Source: a virus | Reading direction: 5' to 3' (one strand) | Virus record (IMG/VR): IMGVR_UViG_3300028196_000029 | Location: 1-39,821 of that record | Length of the DNA: 39,821 nt | Part shown: in pieces, positions 38,974 through 39,821 of the stretch | Layout: every line of letters starts with the position of its first letter | Numbering within the stretch: the first letter of the stretch is position 1 | The notes under the pieces: generated by a model | What the model saw: only the letters and a program-made list of their open reading frames with translations | Databases searched by the model: none | Told to the model about the DNA's origin: nothing | Position numbers and translations under genes: made by a program

Positions 38974-39821
38974 TTAGAAAAAATCATGTGGTGTTATTTC
39001 TTTTCGTGGAATTTTTAAGCTTAGATTTGCTTTAAATTGTGGCTTTTTAAGACTATCTAAATGATACTTTAAACCATGCACTAATGCATCTAGCCTGTCG
39101 GGTGATTTCTGACCTTTAGCTCCCGTGTATGTAGTCATCTGTCGTTCTAACAGCATATAATTATCTTGTTTGCCGACATGATGAACAGTTTTATTATTGT
39201 AGCCTATGATTACCTGACTAAATCTGGCCATTTTATCTTTTACTGCTCTAACAGCTTCTAGTTTAAAAGCACCAGCGAAGCGCCCGTGAGATTCTAATGT
39301 GCTTTTAATCGCAAGTTCTATTACTTTACCGCCTTGATTGTCTTCGTACAGAATGCAATTTGCATCATATTTGTCATATAAGCTAATTATTTTTTGTACC
39401 CATTTTTCTGGTGCTGCTTTCATGCTTGCATCTTCAAGTAAATATATAGCCTTAGTATCTCTAGCTATAACAATTATGCCTGTCTCGTCTGCAGTCTCGC
39501 TACTGCTAACTGCTGGATCTACACTAATGATAATCTCACTCATATCTTTCAAGTTAGGAACATCACCAATAGGCATTCTTAACTCGTCAATCTCTGCTTG
39601 AGTAATTAGTGCATTTTCTGCATCTGACTTGCAATGCCCTTCCCAGATATGCAGGTATTTTGCATAGTTATTTTGCTTATCTGCAAGCATATCATGATAA
39701 TTTTCTGTATCTTTAAAAAAAGGGTTATTTTTGTATGTAGTGTGCTTGTATATCAAGCGTTCACTGCTATCGCTATCAATAGCAAATAGCTTGTGAATAT
39801 AATCATGTTCATGCAATGGGT
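38974..39821 (-). CDS. terL: Terminase large subunit, C-terminal part (continuation of 1-682)
   Basis: Nuclease half of the packaging motor. The frame is open from the window end through the terminal repeat and matches the 1-682 part. EIIISVDPAVSSSETADETG supplies the first catalytic Asp, ANCILYEDNQGGKVIE a second acidic site, and DRLDALVHGLKYH the third, as in RNase H-like terminase nucleases. The stop is at 38974-38976. Bases 39654-39821 duplicate 1-168. Confidence 0.95.
   Translation of the reverse strand, partial: PLHEHDYIHKLFAIDSDSSERLIYKHTTYKNNPFFKDTENYHDMLADKQNNYAKYLHIWEGHCKSDAENALITQAEIDELRMPIGDVPNLKDMSEIIISVDPAVSSSETADETGIIVIARDTKAIYLLEDASMKAAPEKWVQKIISLYDKYDANCILYEDNQGGKVIELAIKSTLESHGRFAGAFKLEAVRAVKDKMARFSQVIIGYNNKTVHHVGKQDNYMLLERQMTTYTGAKGQKSPDRLDALVHGLKYHLDSLKKPQFKANLSLKIPRKEITPHDFF
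39654..39821. repeat. Terminal redundancy, right copy
   Basis: Same 168 bases as 1-168 except C at 39771 instead of A, which changes one terminase residue (Asp here, Tyr in the left copy). Confidence 0.95.

Overview
This window looks like the complete genome of an AT-rich temperate tailed phage. The first 168 bases recur at the end (1-168 and 39654-39821, one mismatch), so the unit genome is about 39,653 bp. It is either circular or cut at an arbitrary point, and the cut falls inside the large terminase gene. A tyrosine integrase lies beside a 45-bp piece of an initiator tRNA gene, which fits a phage that integrates into tRNA-fMet. A long tape-measure gene with no sheath or contractile baseplate genes points to a siphovirus. 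The Gram-negative host is inferred from a phage lipoprotein with a lipobox and a protein that looks like an outer-membrane barrel. The anticodon-stem bases of the tRNA piece look more gamma- than alphaproteobacterial, but the host is not established.

Nearly all genes are on the minus strand, read from high to low coordinates. (1) 2064 through the join to 38974: small genes, small terminase, large terminase. (2) 38886-31817: an RHH/coiled-coil protein, a portal fused to a MuF-like domain, small membrane proteins, SSB, a beta-barrel-like protein, a VRR-NUC nuclease, a YiiX-like peptidase, a coiled-coil membrane protein and a metallophosphoesterase. (3) 31582-19058: Mu-I-like protease/scaffold, decoration protein, major capsid, connector and tail-completion proteins, tail tube, frameshifted tail chaperones, tape measure, tail tip proteins and a collar-type tail fibre. 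The head order resembles Mu-type heads on a siphovirus tail. (4) 16260-14873: a separate coiled-coil fibre cluster. (5) 13410-8755: replication and recombination (winged-helix initiator with a likely internal origin, Sak4-like ATPase, Gp157-like protein). (6) 8367-2162: DUF5675-like protein, a 849-aa tail spike, a holin candidate and a ParB-MTase fusion. Plus-strand genes are the integrase (13782-14735) and an accessory operon (16842-19061) ending in the large lipoprotein. No CI-like repressor was recognised.

The most striking unexplained feature is the regulation. Four sites carry an identical 23-bp AT-rich box joined to an extended -10 promoter; three sit directly behind the stop codon of the previous gene and one faces the opposite way. 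Several other operons share a layout of promoter, immediate perfect stem-loop, CAA-repeat leader and strong Shine-Dalgarno. The capsid operon has a leader with competing complementary segments, and a 390-bp gene-free gap holds several perfect hairpins and a duplicated promoter-like segment. A -1 frameshift on A AAA AAG joins the tail-assembly chaperones. All family assignments were made by reading motifs, not by database search.
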